A stretch of DNA of 15,840 nucleotides, taken from positions 1 through 15,840 of the forward strand of contig BPJI01000007.1 in assembly GCA_026004535.1 (NCBI GenBank). Reading direction: 5' to 3'. The translations under genes and the position numbers were made by a program. The notes beneath the pieces were generated by a model. It saw only the letters and a list, made by a program, of their open reading frames with translations. It made no database searches and was not told the origin of the DNA. Of the stretch, positions 15,838 to 15,840 are shown one piece after another; positions within the stretch are counted from its first letter, which is position 1; every line of letters begins with the position of its first letter. The DNA comes from Candidatus Parcubacteria bacterium. Lineage in GTDB: Bacteria > Patescibacteria > Paceibacteria > UBA6257 > HR35.

Positions 15838-15840
15838 CCC
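15827..15840 (+). CDS. Start of a following gene, cut by the window edge
   Basis: An ATG at 15827, overlapping the last 11 nt of csm5, opens a frame that reads MAYN up to the edge. Tight overlap is plausible in this operon, whose genes are 4-41 nt apart. In type III-A loci this is where a cyclic-oligoadenylate-activated effector such as Csm6 is often found. With four codons visible the product cannot be identified and the start itself is uncertain. Confidence 0.35.

Noticed and set aside
1..15840. CRISPR array
   Set aside because: I looked in the longer gaps (1-298, 3176-3470, 4490-4634, 7908-8045) and found no regularly spaced repeats; the array must be outside the window or elsewhere in the genome.

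Overview
The window is AT-rich with A-rich, Shine-Dalgarno-poor translation starts and promoter boxes of the Bacteroidota type (TAnnTTTG, sometimes with TTTG about 20 nt upstream). It therefore looks like chromosomal DNA of a member of the Bacteroidota. I cannot name a genus. Every gene I can support is on the + strand, and the whole window reads as a layered defence island.

Layout. (1) 299-3175: a membrane-anchored trypsin-like serine protease with a TM2 module, followed at 51 nt by a WYL-domain transcription regulator. (2) 3176-4489: a gene-poor spacer, then a promoter carrying a perfect inverted repeat, a 74-residue single-span membrane protein, and an overlapping phospholipase-D-like gene that stops just before its HxK motif and looks broken. 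(3) 4556-7644: a compact three-gene cassette, ZorA-like motor stator, ZorB-like OmpA/MotB partner and an HNH nuclease, which is the layout of type II Zorya. It has a promoter candidate and a leader hairpin. (4) 7632-7907: an open frame without a usable early start, probably the tail of a disrupted gene. (5) 7999-15837: a type III-A CRISPR-Cas operon in the order cas6, cas10/csm1, csm2, a second csm2, csm3, csm4, csm5. It is driven by a textbook Bacteroidota promoter, and the start of one more gene runs off the window edge.

How it fits together. Cas6 would process crRNA. Cas10 (HD plus GGDD), two Csm2-like subunits, Csm3 (catalytic Asp kept), Csm4 and Csm5 would form the Csm complex, which cuts target RNA and makes cyclic oligoadenylate. 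The effector answering that signal is not in the window and may begin at 15827. No CRISPR array is present here. The Zorya-like cassette would sense phage at the envelope through a proton-driven ZorA/ZorB motor and degrade DNA through its HNH protein.

Most notable observations: the same operator/promoter element lies before the protease gene and before the small membrane-protein/PLD pair, with the WYL regulator encoded between them; the Zorya cassette sits between what may be two halves of a PLD gene; csm2 is present as a diverged tandem pair; and Csm5 carries a linker plus a possible OB-like C-terminal domain.
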